Below are positions 25,602 to 34,690 of a stretch of DNA of 64,000 nucleotides, piece by piece. A program made the position numbers and the translations under genes. The stretch lies in the NCBI RefSeq assembly GCF_036518555.1, contig NZ_DATDMY010000132.1, positions 1 through 64,000 on the forward strand, given 5' to 3'. The first letter of the stretch is position 1; each line of letters begins with the position of its first letter. Source of the stretch: Dokdonella_A sp036518555. Its GTDB lineage: Bacteria > Pseudomonadota > Gammaproteobacteria > Xanthomonadales > Rhodanobacteraceae. The notes under the pieces are model-generated. The model was given only the letters and a program-made list of their open reading frames with translations. It was not told where the DNA came from and searched no databases.

Positions 25602-27080
25602 ATGTGCGGAATCATCGGTATCGTCGGCAAGTCGGAAGTCGCCTCGGCGCTCTACGACGCGCTCACCGTCCTGCAGCACCGCGGCCAGGACGCCGCCGGC
25701 ATCGCGACCGTCGACGGCAATCGCCTGCGCCTGCACAAGGGGCAGGGGCTCGTGCGCGACGTGTTCGACGAGTCGAGCATGCTCGCGCTGCGCGGCAGCG
25801 TCGGCATCGGCCATTGCCGCTACCCGACCGCGGGCTCGGAGGGATCCGCCGAAGCGCAACCGCTGTACGTCAACTCGCCGTACGGCATCGCGCTCGCGCA
25901 CAACGGCAACCTCATCAACACCGATGCGCTGCGTCGCGAGGTGTTCGAGGACGACCGGCGCCACATCAACACCGATTCGGATTCCGAAGTGCTGCTCAAC
26001 GTGCTCGCGCACGAACTGCAGATCCAGGACCGGCGCCAGCTCACGCCCGACCACATCTTCAAGGCCGTTGCCGGCACGCACGCGCGCTGCGTCGGCGGTT
26101 ACGCGGTCGTCACGATGCTGCTCGACTACGGCGTGCTCGCGTTCCGCGATCCGCACGGCATACGCCCGCTCGTGCTCGGCGAGCGCGACACGGCGGCCGG
26201 CAAGGAGTACGCGGTCGCGTCCGAATCGGTCGCGCTCGACATCCTCGGTTTCCGCCTGCTGCGCGACGTCGCGCCCGGCGAAGCCGTGCTGCTGACGCTC
26301 GACGGCCGCCTGTTCGCGCGCCATTGCGCGGAGCCGGCGAGGCACGCGCCGTGCATCTTCGAGTACGTCTACCTCGCGCGTCCGGACTCGATGATCGAGG
26401 ACGTCTCGGTGTACAAGGCGCGCCTGCGCATGGGCGAGAAACTCGGCGAGAAGATCCTGCGCGAGATGCCCGATCACGACATCGATTCGGTGATCCCGAT
26501 CCCCGACACCTCGCGCACGGCCGCGGTTCCGCTCGCGCAGATCCTCGGCGTGCCCGTGCGCGAAGGCTTCGTGAAGAACCGCTACATCGGCCGCACGTTC
26601 ATCATGCCGGGGCAGAGCGAGCGCGTGAAATCGGTACGCCGCAAGCTCAACCCCATCGGGCTGGAGTTCCGCAACAAGAACGTGCTGCTCGTCGACGATT
26701 CGATCGTGCGCGGCACCACGTCCAAGCAGATCATCCAGATGGCTCGCGAGGCCGGCGCGAAGAAGGTCTACCTCGCCTCCGCCGCTCCGCCGGTCCGCTA
26801 TCCGAACATCTACGGCATCGACATGCCGGTCACCGCCGAACTCGTCGCGCACGGTCGCAGCGTGGAAGAGGTCGAGCGCATCCTCGGCGCGGACCGGCTC
26901 ATCTACCAGGACCTCGACGATCTCGTCTGGGCCGTGCGCGACGGCAACGACAAGCTCGTCGACTTCGACACATCGTGCTTCTCGGGCGAGTACGTCACCG
27001 GCGTGGAGCCGACCTACCTGCGCGACCTCGAGTTCGCGCGATCCGATGGCGCGAAATCGCAGCGGCGCCAGGCCGGCTGA
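25602..27080 (+). CDS. purF: Amidophosphoribosyltransferase PurF
   Basis: A 492-residue enzyme of the first committed step of purine synthesis (PRPP plus glutamine to phosphoribosylamine). The mature N-terminus begins with the glutaminase nucleophile C2 ('MCGIIGIVGKS'). The glutaminase domain carries 'GIGHCRYPTAGS' and 'LAHNGNLIN'; the PRPP-binding loop is 'VLLVDDSIVRGTTSKQI'. Length and blocks are complete. It is linked to cvpA. Confidence 0.97.
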   Translation: MCGIIGIVGKSEVASALYDALTVLQHRGQDAAGIATVDGNRLRLHKGQGLVRDVFDESSMLALRGSVGIGHCRYPTAGSEGSAEAQPLYVNSPYGIALAHNGNLINTDALRREVFEDDRRHINTDSDSEVLLNVLAHELQIQDRRQLTPDHIFKAVAGTHARCVGGYAVVTMLLDYGVLAFRDPHGIRPLVLGERDTAAGKEYAVASESVALDILGFRLLRDVAPGEAVLLTLDGRLFARHCAEPARHAPCIFEYVYLARPDSMIEDVSVYKARLRMGEKLGEKILREMPDHDIDSVIPIPDTSRTAAVPLAQILGVPVREGFVKNRYIGRTFIMPGQSERVKSVRRKLNPIGLEFRNKNVLLVDDSIVRGTTSKQIIQMAREAGAKKVYLASAAPPVRYPNIYGIDMPVTAELVAHGRSVEEVERILGADRLIYQDLDDLVWAVRDGNDKLVDFDTSCFSGEYVTGVEPTYLRDLEFARSDGAKSQRRQAG

Positions 27081-27206
27081 ACGGAACCGATGCGCGAAAC
27101 TGCGTGTCCGGTCCGCGCGCCGGGCGACGTTGGACAGGGATAATCAGGAAGCGGCGCTCCGAAGCGCCGGTGCCGCGGGCCCGCGGCACGACGACGGAGT
27201 GCGAGC

Positions 27207-28025
27207 ATGGCCGGCAGCGCGAAGGAGAATGTGTTCGATGCCGCCGCGCGCTGCCTCGCGTGCGCGGATGTCGCGCAGAAGCTCGAGCTGACCCGCGTCG
27301 TCGCGGGCGCGATCATCGCCGGCGAGCTCGCCACGGAGGCGGATGCGGCCGCGCCGCGCCCGATCGGCGATCCGGGTCGGCCCGCGCGCCCGCGGCTCGT
27401 CCCGCCGCGCGAACTCGCCCAGCGTGGCCTCGGCTCCTCGAGCGGCCGGGCTGCACTCGTGCATGCCGTCGCACACATCGAGTTCAACGCGATCAACCTC
27501 GCCTGGGATGCGGTCTACCGGTTCCGCGGCATGCCCGCCGACTACTACAGCGACTGGGCGCGCGTCGCCGACGACGAGGCACGCCACCATGCGTTGCTCG
27601 CGGCGCGCCTTGTCGAGCTCGGCCATCGCTACGGCGATTTCGATGCGCACGACGGCCTCTGGGACATGGCCGTGCGCACGGCCGATTCCTGCCTCGCGCG
27701 CATGGCGCTCGTGCCGCGCGTGCTCGAGGCGCGCGGCCTCGACGTGACGCCGGGCATGATCGCGCGCCTGCGCGCCGTCGGCGACGACGCGACCGCGGAC
27801 ATTCTCGAGACGATCCTGCGCGAGGAGGTCGCGCACGTCGCCGCGGGATCGCGCTGGTACGCCTGGTGCTGCGCGCGCGAGGGGCTCGATGCACCGGGGA
27901 CGTTCCGGCGCCTGCTCGACGAACACATGCGCGGCAGCCTGCGCGGCCCGTTCAACGTCGATGCGCGGCTGCGCGCGGGCTTCACGCCGGCGGAGTTGGC
28001 CGGGCTGGACGAAATCGCCGCATGA
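27207..28025 (+). CDS. DUF455 ferritin-like protein
   Basis: A 272-residue soluble protein with a four-helix ferritin-like core. Putative di-iron ligands are in 'AVAHIEFNAINLAWD', 'DDEARHHALL' and 'ILREEVAHVAAG'. The DUF455 family resembles MiaE-type hydroxylases and other di-iron proteins, but its substrate is unknown. The stop overlaps the next gene's start as ATGA, so at least the next two genes are likely co-translated with it. Confidence 0.9.
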   Translation: MAGSAKENVFDAAARCLACADVAQKLELTRVVAGAIIAGELATEADAAAPRPIGDPGRPARPRLVPPRELAQRGLGSSSGRAALVHAVAHIEFNAINLAWDAVYRFRGMPADYYSDWARVADDEARHHALLAARLVELGHRYGDFDAHDGLWDMAVRTADSCLARMALVPRVLEARGLDVTPGMIARLRAVGDDATADILETILREEVAHVAAGSRWYAWCCAREGLDAPGTFRRLLDEHMRGSLRGPFNVDARLRAGFTPAELAGLDEIAA

Positions 28026-29224
28026 CGGCCGCGCGCTGGCGGTACACGGCGTTCGCCGCCGCGCTCGTGGCGGCCTGGTCGACGTTGTTGCTGTGGGCCG
28101 CGGGCGTCGATCCGCGCGAGCCGTTCGCGCCGACGCGAACGCATTCGCTGCCCGGCAGCCGCTACCACGCGGTGTTCGGCACGGCGTCGCCGGAAGCGCA
28201 GCGGCTGCGCGTCTCGGCCCCGGCCGACGACTTCTCCGCGTTGCAGACGACCGGCGTGCCGGAGCTTGCAGCGGAGGCATTTCCGATCCTGCACTATTCG
28301 TTCACGGACTTTCCGCGGACGCTCGAAGTGTCCTTCGTGTTCCGCACGAGCGACGCGCCCGACGACGTGCAGGCGATCCAGCTGCCGCCGCCCACGGGCG
28401 GGTCGGCGACGGTCGACCTGTCGCGCGTCGCAGCCTGGCGGGGAACGATCGTCGAAGTCGGATTCTCCCAGTTCCCCGTCGCGCAACTGGTGCCGCCCGA
28501 GCAGGGGTTCCGGCCGTTCGAACTCGAAGGAGCGCGGCTCGAGTCGGATTCGTGGCGCGGGCGCCTCGCCGCGACATGGTCGTCATGGTTCGCGCATTCG
28601 CCATGGCAGCTCATCTCGGTGAGCGCGATCGGTCCCAGCGAAATCGGCGACACCACGGCGCATGCGCCGCGTCCGCCGCTCGTGGTGGCACTCGCTCTCG
28701 GCCTGCTCGCCGCGATCGCACGGCTCGTCCTGGGTTGGCGCGCAGAGCGCCTCGCGCGGCTCCTGTTCGTCGCGGCCGCGACGGCCTGGGTCGCGCTGGA
28801 TGCTGCCTGGCTGCGCGAACTCGCCTATCGACGCGAAGTCGACCGCGCGATATGGGGTTCGGTCCCGTTCGCCCAGCGCCAGGCGCACGTCGCCGATGCG
28901 CGCACGCTCGCGGCGGCCGAACGGTTGAAGGCCTTGCTCGCGAACGATCCGCCGACGACGCGCGTGCTCGTCAATGCGGAGACGCCGCACGAGATCTTGC
29001 GCTTCATCTACCTCGCGTCGCCGATCAACGCGGCGAGCCTCGGCAGCTACATGGGCGCACCGTACGCGCGCGTGCCGAGCGGCACCGTGCTGGTCAATTA
29101 CCGCGTCGACCGGCCGCGGCCGCTCAACGACGTGATGCGCATCGGCATGCGCAAGGTGCGGGTCAAGGTGATCGATCGCTACGAGGACATGGTCGTGTAC
29201 CGCGTGGAGGCGGTCATACGATGA
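28022..29224 (+). CDS. Hypothetical membrane protein
   Basis: A 400-residue protein I do not recognise. It has an N-terminal signal anchor (about 8-27), a periplasmic region of about 200 residues, and two membrane helices (about 220-240 and 250-270). A C-terminal part follows that is probably periplasmic and includes 'VDRPRPLNDVMRIGM'. The start is the ATG overlapping the DUF455 stop. Its stop overlaps the following gene in the same ATGA way. The arrangement and the next gene suggest a role in cell-surface sugar transfer, but that is only context. Confidence 0.78.
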   Translation: MTAARWRYTAFAAALVAAWSTLLLWAAGVDPREPFAPTRTHSLPGSRYHAVFGTASPEAQRLRVSAPADDFSALQTTGVPELAAEAFPILHYSFTDFPRTLEVSFVFRTSDAPDDVQAIQLPPPTGGSATVDLSRVAAWRGTIVEVGFSQFPVAQLVPPEQGFRPFELEGARLESDSWRGRLAATWSSWFAHSPWQLISVSAIGPSEIGDTTAHAPRPPLVVALALGLLAAIARLVLGWRAERLARLLFVAAATAWVALDAAWLRELAYRREVDRAIWGSVPFAQRQAHVADARTLAAAERLKALLANDPPTTRVLVNAETPHEILRFIYLASPINAASLGSYMGAPYARVPSGTVLVNYRVDRPRPLNDVMRIGMRKVRVKVIDRYEDMVVYRVEAVIR

Positions 29225-30642
29225 ACGTGCTGCCCGGCCTCGTCGTCTGGATCGCGCCGCTCGTGCTCGGCAGCGGACTGTGGGCCGCCGCCACCGGCTG
29301 GCCACGCCGTCGCGGCGCGCTGGCGATCGTGCTCGGCGGCGGATGGATCCTCGGCGCGCTGTCGTGCGGATTGCTCATGCGCGCGTTGTGCGCGACGGAC
29401 CTGTCTGCGGGACTGTCGCGCGTCGGAACGGCGGCCGTCGCGATCGGCGCCGCGGGCTGGGCCTGCGCGTGGTGGCTGCGCGAGCGGACGCCGCCGCCGG
29501 CGATCGCGTCACCGGCGACGCGCGGCATGCGGATCGCCGCGGTTTTGATCCTGCTCGTGCTCGCATGGCGCGCCTGGCTGTTCGCTTCGGACATCGTCGC
29601 TCATCCCACGTTGCCGTGGGACGCGTGGGCGGTCTGGCAAGCCAAGGCCAAGGCGTGGGTTTCGGCCGGCCACGCCTCGCCCTATGTTCCGTTCGCGCGC
29701 TGGATCCTGCAGCCGCAACTGGACCTGCGTACGGCCTCGGCGTGGAGCTACCCGGAGCTGCTGCCGTGGACCATGACCTGGTTCGCGGTCGATACGGGCT
29801 GGCTCGAACCGTGGATCAACCTCGCCTGGCTCGGCCTGTGGGCGGGGCTGCTCGCAGCCCACTATGGACAGTGGAGGGTGCTCGGCGCAGCGCCGATCCA
29901 CGCACTCGCCGGGGTCTACCTGCTCGCGTCGCTGCCGCTGCTCGATGCGCACGTGGCGCTCGGCGGCTATGCGGACCTGTGGGTCGCTGCGCTGATGTCG
30001 CTCGGGGGGCATGCCTGGCTCCGCTGGCGCGCGGCGCGCGAGCATCGGCAGCTTTCGATCATCGCGGCGGCCGTCGTGCTCCTGCCGATGGTCAAGCTCG
30101 AGGGCGCGATGTGGAGCATCGTGCTCGGCGTCGCCGTCGTATTCGGCGCGCTGCCCACGCGCATGCGCAGCAAGCGCTTCTTCGTCGGGGCCGCCGTCGC
30201 GGCATTCGCGATCGCGCTGTGCGCGACGTTGAGCCTGCCATGGGTCGAGGTGGCGCGCCGCTACGTGCACGGCGGCATCGTCGTCGACGGCGGCAGGGTC
30301 GCCGAATCCCTCGATGCGTTCGCCCATGCGCTGTGGGGCCAATGGAACTGGAACCTGCTCTGGTTCGCGTTGCCTGCCGCGTTGTACTGGAAGCGGGCGC
30401 GCTGGTCGCAGTCGACGGCGACACGGCGGATGGTCGTGCTCGTCGCGGTGCCGCTGCTGCTGATCGGCGGCCTGTTCGCGTTCACGACGGCATCGCGCTA
30501 CGCGCAGAGCTATTCCGCGGTCAACCGGCTGCTGTTGCAGTTGACGCCGATGCTCGTCAGCCTGCTCGTGCTCGCATTGTGGCTGCCTGCCGAGGATCAC
30601 GCGACGGAGCGCGTGCCTCCGGAGGCCGACGCGTCCGCATAG
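29221..30642 (+). CDS. Polytopic membrane protein, possibly a GT39-like glycosyltransferase
   Basis: A 473-residue inner-membrane protein with about ten helices. A loop after the third or fourth helix contains 'PTLPWDAWAVWQAKAKAWV', with an acidic residue followed by Trp pairs and basic residues, as in the first periplasmic loop of lipid-sugar-dependent (GT39/ArnT-type) transferases. No family can be named firmly. The start ATG overlaps the upstream stop. The last 46 bases overlap the tail of a minus-strand glycosyltransferase, so the two clusters are convergent and share coding DNA. Confidence 0.8.
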   Translation: MNVLPGLVVWIAPLVLGSGLWAAATGWPRRRGALAIVLGGGWILGALSCGLLMRALCATDLSAGLSRVGTAAVAIGAAGWACAWWLRERTPPPAIASPATRGMRIAAVLILLVLAWRAWLFASDIVAHPTLPWDAWAVWQAKAKAWVSAGHASPYVPFARWILQPQLDLRTASAWSYPELLPWTMTWFAVDTGWLEPWINLAWLGLWAGLLAAHYGQWRVLGAAPIHALAGVYLLASLPLLDAHVALGGYADLWVAALMSLGGHAWLRWRAAREHRQLSIIAAAVVLLPMVKLEGAMWSIVLGVAVVFGALPTRMRSKRFFVGAAVAAFAIALCATLSLPWVEVARRYVHGGIVVDGGRVAESLDAFAHALWGQWNWNLLWFALPAALYWKRARWSQSTATRRMVVLVAVPLLLIGGLFAFTTASRYAQSYSAVNRLLLQLTPMLVSLLVLALWLPAEDHATERVPPEADASA

Positions 30643-31754
30643 ATCGCGCGTACCGTTTGCACGCAGCGTTCCAGCGTGAACCGTTCGTTCCACCGCGTGC
30701 GCCCGGCGTCCCCGAGCCGCGCGCGCAGCAGTGGGTCGCGCAGCCGCGCGAGTGCGGCCGCGAGCGCGGCCGGATCCCCCGGCTCGACCAGCAGGCCGGA
30801 CTCGCCGCCGGCGACGACGAAGCCCACGCCCGACCCGGGTATCGCGCTGGCAACGACCGGAACGCCGACGCGCATCGCTTCGAGCAGCACGAGCCCGAAT
30901 GCCTCGCCACGATCGAGCGAGGGCAGGACGAGGGCATCCGCTCCCGCATACGCGGCGCCGAGTGACGCGTCGTCGACGTCGCCGGCGAAGGCAACGCGCG
31001 CTTCGACGCCGCGCGATCGAGCGAGCGCGCGCAACTCGCCGGCGCACTCGCCGTCGCCGACGAGCAGCAGGCTGGCGTCGGGCATCGACGGCAGGGCCTC
31101 GATGAGGACGTCGAATCCCTTGTAACGCCCGAGGCGGCCGACCGCGAGCAAATGCATGCCGCCGCTCGCGGGCCACATGTCGCGACGCGGAACGACGGTG
31201 GCAGCCGGCTCGATGCCGAGCGGCACGATGCGCACCTTCGAGCTCCATCGCTGCAATGCGCGGCTCGCCTCGAAGTACGGCTGCGACGTCGCGATCACGG
31301 TCGTGGCGCGCGCGAGCACGGCCTGCTCGAACGGCCGATAGAAGCGATAGCCGGCGCGCAGGCGCCAGTCCGGCGCGTCGGGCGGCACGTCGGCGTGCCA
31401 GTGCACGACCCATGGCAGTCGCCGCGCGGCCGGCAACGCGAGGGCCGCGAAACACGATGGGTTGGGCAGGTGCAGGTGCAACAGGTCCGGCGCGAACTCG
31501 CGCAGTGCGCGCGCGAGCTCGATGGGGAAGGTGGGGCTCACGGGCGTGTACACCGGTGCCGCGATGCACCCCGCGCGGCGCACGTCCACGCCCGCCATCG
31601 TCTCTCGCATGCCACGCCAACGCCCCGGCGCCTGGTGAACGAGCACGGCGACCGCGTCGCCGGCGCGCACGCACGCTTCGGCAAGGGCCTGGGTATGCCG
31701 CTCGATGCCGCCGCGCTGCGGCGCGTAGTACTTCCCCAGATGCAGGATGCGCAT
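30597..31754 (-). CDS. Family 4 glycosyltransferase
   Basis: A 385-residue GT-B fold glycosyltransferase, cytosolic or membrane-associated. The N-terminus 'MRILHLGKYYAPQRGGIERH' is typical of the group, and the C-terminal domain has the nucleotide-sugar EX7E region in 'GEAFGLVLLEAMRVGVPVVAS' plus 'LLAVGRLGRYKGFDVLIEA'. The ATG at 31754 is chosen; an in-frame GTG at 31769, directly after the upstream stop, is an alternative. It probably forms an operon with DUF2304 and GT2 genes upstream. Donor and acceptor sugars are unknown. Confidence 0.92.
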   Translation of the reverse strand: MRILHLGKYYAPQRGGIERHTQALAEACVRAGDAVAVLVHQAPGRWRGMRETMAGVDVRRAGCIAAPVYTPVSPTFPIELARALREFAPDLLHLHLPNPSCFAALALPAARRLPWVVHWHADVPPDAPDWRLRAGYRFYRPFEQAVLARATTVIATSQPYFEASRALQRWSSKVRIVPLGIEPAATVVPRRDMWPASGGMHLLAVGRLGRYKGFDVLIEALPSMPDASLLLVGDGECAGELRALARSRGVEARVAFAGDVDDASLGAAYAGADALVLPSLDRGEAFGLVLLEAMRVGVPVVASAIPGSGVGFVVAGGESGLLVEPGDPAALAAALARLRDPLLRARLGDAGRTRWNERFTLERCVQTVRAIYADASASGGTRSVA

Positions 31755-31769
31755 GCGCCGGGACGGCAC

Positions 31770-32153
31770 TCAGCCGTCTTCGTCGTCGACCGCCGCATCC
31801 GGAGGCGCGACGCCGCCGAGCCGGGTCAGTTCCTGTTCGAGGATCGCGAGCTTCTGGGTCAGGCGACGGATCCGGCGTTCCTGCTTCGAGCGGTCGATGT
31901 CGAGCTTGAGCAGGCGGATGAGCACGAGGGACAGGCCGATGATGATCGGCAGCACCGGCGCATAGAAGATGCCGGTCTGGTGGCCGAGCCAGACCACGAT
32001 GCCGGGGAACACGCCGAGCACGAACGTCGCCGCGGCGATCACGAACCACCACACGGCGTACGGACCGTGCAGGTGGTCGCGGCGCACGAGGAAGAGGATC
32101 GCGCCCGCGAGGGCGACGCCGAGGATCGCCGATGTGATCTGGCCGGTCAGCAT
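31770..32153 (-). CDS. DUF2304 membrane protein
   Basis: A 127-residue small inner-membrane protein with three hydrophobic helices and a C-terminal coiled coil ('RRIRRLTQKLAILEQELTRL'). DUF2304 proteins typically accompany GT2 dolichyl- or polyprenyl-phosphate sugar transferases. Here its start overlaps the GT2 stop by 7 bases, and its stop touches the GT4 frame, so the three are one unit. Confidence 0.9.
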   Translation of the reverse strand: MLTGQITSAILGVALAGAILFLVRRDHLHGPYAVWWFVIAAATFVLGVFPGIVVWLGHQTGIFYAPVLPIIIGLSLVLIRLLKLDIDRSKQERRIRRLTQKLAILEQELTRLGGVAPPDAAVDDEDG

Positions 32154-32890
32154 GCGGTGCAGCGTTCCTGCAAGGGCTTCTCCTTGCGGCGTCCGGCATC
32201 GATCTGCGCCAGGCAGAGCACGGTCGTGTGCATCATGTACCGCGCGACGACGGGCCAGGAGGCGAATACGCGCGAATGGCCTTCGCGGCGAGGCAGCATC
32301 GGCACCGGCGTCTCCTCGATGCGCAGGCCGTTCTTCGCGAGCAGCATGAGCACGCCGACGTCCTGGTAGTCGAGCAGGCTGGCTTCGGGCCCGGCGAGGA
32401 TCGCCATCGCCCGGGCATCATACAGGCGCAGGCCGGACGTGAAGTCGGCCAGCCGCAGCCCGGTGAGTGCCCGCAGGTACAGCCAGGCGACGCGCTTGGC
32501 GCGGCTCAGGCGATCGATGCAGGTGCCGATGACGATGTTTGCGGCGGTGCGTTGCTGCGCCTCGAACAGCGCGGGCAGCGACGCCGGCTCGTGCTGGCCG
32601 TCGGCATCGAGCGTGATGACGCCGGCGTAGCCATTGCGTCGTGCATAGCGGATCCCGGTCTGGGTCGCTCCCCAGGCACCGAGCCCGAAGGTCAGGCGCA
32701 GCGACTCCGCGCCGGCTGCACGCGCGGCCTGGCCGGTCCGGTCACGACTCGCGTCGTCCACGACGAGCACCGCGCAGCCGAGTGCCTCGCGTACGCCGGC
32801 CACAACCGCACCGACGGTGGCCGCCTCGTCGCGTGCGGGGATCACCGCCAGGCAATCGGCGGCACGGAGGGCGGGCGGGCGAGCGGTCAC
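32147..32890 (-). CDS. Family 2 glycosyltransferase (polyprenyl-phosphate sugar transferase type)
   Basis: A 247-residue GT-A glycosyltransferase. 'VIPARDEAATVGAVVAGV' and 'VVDDASRDRTGQAA' form the nucleotide-binding start, and 'VITLDADGQHEP' holds the DXD-like metal site. There is no C-terminal membrane domain, so the DUF2304 partner may supply membrane attachment. The start is a GTG at 32890. It is the first gene of the GT2-DUF2304-GT4 unit. Role: probably builds a lipid-linked sugar for surface glycan assembly (inferred). Confidence 0.92.
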   Translation of the reverse strand: MTARPPALRAADCLAVIPARDEAATVGAVVAGVREALGCAVLVVDDASRDRTGQAARAAGAESLRLTFGLGAWGATQTGIRYARRNGYAGVITLDADGQHEPASLPALFEAQQRTAANIVIGTCIDRLSRAKRVAWLYLRALTGLRLADFTSGLRLYDARAMAILAGPEASLLDYQDVGVLMLLAKNGLRIEETPVPMLPRREGHSRVFASWPVVARYMMHTTVLCLAQIDAGRRKEKPLQERCTAC

Positions 32891-33302
32891 GGAAACCGGG
32901 TGCAGCAGAGGGGACGGCGATTCTGCGCATCGTGCCTGGCGAGGTCAACGCCGACCGGTGGGCTAGCGCGGTCCCTGGAGCGCGGGCCGGAGCCGGACGT
33001 GATCTCTTTCGAGGGGGCCTTCCGTATATAAGTCCGGCAGGCCGCCGTAGCGTGTCCGGTTTCCCTCCGCTCGTGCGTCATTGAGCTGCGTGGGCTGGAG
33101 GCGATGCGCCGCCGGCCGGGTCCGGACCCCCGAAATCGGGGTGTCCGTCTCGAAACTGGATGGTCGGCCAGGCCCACGCTCGGTTCGTGTTGACACGGTG
33201 TTAAGACTTCACTATCGTCCGCGCGGATCGGGCTTGGTTGACCACTAAACCAATGGGGACGGGAGTAATCCACTCCGCCCGAGACACTCTGGGAGATTTT
33301 CC
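32891..33302. other. Intergenic region between GT2 and an orphan secreted gene
   Basis: This is 412 bases with no convincing gene. It contains a TATATA stretch at about 33024-33030 and, further on, a near-consensus sigma-70 promoter (listed separately) with a leader of roughly 80 bases that is poorer in GC than its surroundings. Confidence 0.6.
33190..33218 (+). promoter_or_regulatory. Sigma-70 promoter for the orphan secreted gene
   Basis: TTGACA (33190-33195), a 17-base spacer, then TATCGT (33213-33218). The -35 is perfect and the -10 matches 4 of 6. Transcription would start near 33225 and leave a leader of about 78 bases. This is the best promoter match noticed in the window. Confidence 0.65.
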
Positions 33303-34061
33303 ATGAATGCAAAGATGAAAGTCCTGTCGATCGCTCTCGTTGGCCTCTGCGGTTTCGCGGGTAGCGCGATGGCGGCCTGCCCGGCCGGTCCGACCACGGC
33401 CGAAGGTGGCGCGTGGACGAGCAAGTCGGTTCTGCCTCCGTCGACCTCGACGCTCGCCGTCACCACCCCGGGTCTCGACGCGACCGAGTGCGCGCTGAGC
33501 TCGTCGCTCGGCCCGAGCACGACCGCTTCGGCGTTCGTTCGTTACAACCATGCGGCTTCCGAGCCGAACTACCGCTTCCAGTTCCTCGTCGACACGACCG
33601 CCCTGTCGAGCTTCAGCGCGACGGACAACGTGGTCGTGTTCCAGGCGCCGGCGACGACGGCTGCGAACGGCTTCAACCGCCTCCTCCGCGTCTCGCTCGT
33701 CGCGGGCCCGGCCGGTGCGAAGCGCGTGCGCTTCATCGCGCAGTGCGGCACGGGCACGTTCTCGTGCGGCCAGACGTTCGCGACCGACCTGATCGCCGGC
33801 GTCAACCGCATTGAAGGCAAGCTCACCGTCGGTGCAGGTGCTGCCGGTCAGCTCGACTACTGGGTCAATGCGGCAGCGGGCACGACGGAGCCGGCCGCTT
33901 CCGGTACGATCGCGAACCTCGACAACGCGGCGTGGGGCGGCGTGTCCGCCGCTTCGCTGGGCCTGACGGCGCCGAGCGCGGCGTACAAGACCAACCACCC
34001 GACGCAAGTCGTGAAGTTCGACCGTTTCGATTCCCGCCGCCAGACCTACATCGGCAGCTGA
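33303..34061 (+). CDS. Secreted protein of unknown function
   Basis: A 252-residue exported protein. Residues 1-24 form a signal peptide ('LCGFAGSAMAA'). The mature part is rich in Thr, Ser, Ala and Val with predicted beta structure, and ends 'VKFDRFDSRRQTYIGS'. Cysteines occur as C25, one near 'ECALS', and a pair ('QCGTGTFSCGQ'). I do not recognise a family. The strong upstream promoter and even use of favoured GC-ending codons suggest high expression. The next gene follows after 43 bases with its own AGGAGTGA site, so they may share the transcript, which would end at the terminator at 34638. Confidence 0.82.
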   Translation: MNAKMKVLSIALVGLCGFAGSAMAACPAGPTTAEGGAWTSKSVLPPSTSTLAVTTPGLDATECALSSSLGPSTTASAFVRYNHAASEPNYRFQFLVDTTALSSFSATDNVVVFQAPATTAANGFNRLLRVSLVAGPAGAKRVRFIAQCGTGTFSCGQTFATDLIAGVNRIEGKLTVGAGAAGQLDYWVNAAAGTTEPAASGTIANLDNAAWGGVSAASLGLTAPSAAYKTNHPTQVVKFDRFDSRRQTYIGS

Positions 34062-34104
34062 TTTCGTAACCCAGCTTTAAATAATCGAATAGGAGTGACG
34101 ATAC

Positions 34105-34611
34105 ATGAAGCGTAATCTGCTCTGTGGTGCGACCGCCCTGGCGGCGCTGTTCAGCATGTCCGCCGGTGCACAGACCTGCGCGTCGCCGGATACGAGCTGG
34201 CATCCGGATGCGGCGGGCACCCCGGCGTTGTCGGGTACGACCTGCGGACACGAGGCCGGCATCATCAGCGTGTGTCAGGGTGCTGGCGGCGCGCCGGCTG
34301 CGGCCTACGTCGCGCAGGTCACGATCGCCGACGCTCCGGGCGGCTCGTTCACGAACATCGACTTCACCGGCGGCGCCGGTTACGCGATCAGCGCGTACCT
34401 CGTCCCGACGTCGAGCGGCTGCAATGCCGACGCGGCGTGCACGACGGTCGGTGATGCGACGACGAACATGCTGCACGGCGACATCCCGGCCGGTTCGTAC
34501 TTCCTGATCATCACCGGCGCTGACTTCGACGCGCCGGGCGCTTGCGGCCCGTTCACGGCTGCTGCGGACGGCACGCTGCCGGTGACCCTGCAGAGCTTCA
34601 CGGTGGGCTGA
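34105..34611 (+). CDS. Six-cysteine secreted protein, paralog 1
   Basis: A 168-residue exported protein. Residues 1-22 form a signal peptide. The mature domain has six cysteines ('AQTCAS', 'GTTCGHE', 'ISVCQGA', 'SGCNAD', 'AACTTVG', 'GACGPF') that could form three disulfides. The core ends with 'LLPVTLQSF'-like strands, and 'NMLHGDIPAGSYFLIITGAD' resembles the closing strands of pre-peptidase C-terminal (PPC) beta-sandwiches. Family name and function are unknown. Two close paralogs lie at 37357 and 37907. It has a good AGGAG site and is followed by a strong terminator. Confidence 0.85.
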   Translation: MKRNLLCGATALAALFSMSAGAQTCASPDTSWHPDAAGTPALSGTTCGHEAGIISVCQGAGGAPAAAYVAQVTIADAPGGSFTNIDFTGGAGYAISAYLVPTSSGCNADAACTTVGDATTNMLHGDIPAGSYFLIITGADFDAPGACGPFTAAADGTLPVTLQSFTVG

Positions 34612-34637
34612 TCGCCGACCGGCGTTGAGTGATTCGA

Positions 34638-34667
34638 CCCACCTGCGGCAACGCAGGTGGGTTTTTT
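34638..34667 (+). terminator. Rho-independent terminator
   Basis: A 10-base perfect stem (CCCACCTGCG / CGCAGGTGGG) with a GCAA loop followed by six T residues. It ends the unit that begins at the 33190 promoter. Confidence 0.93.
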
Positions 34668-34690
34668 ATTGGACGTGATTCCCAAAGGCC

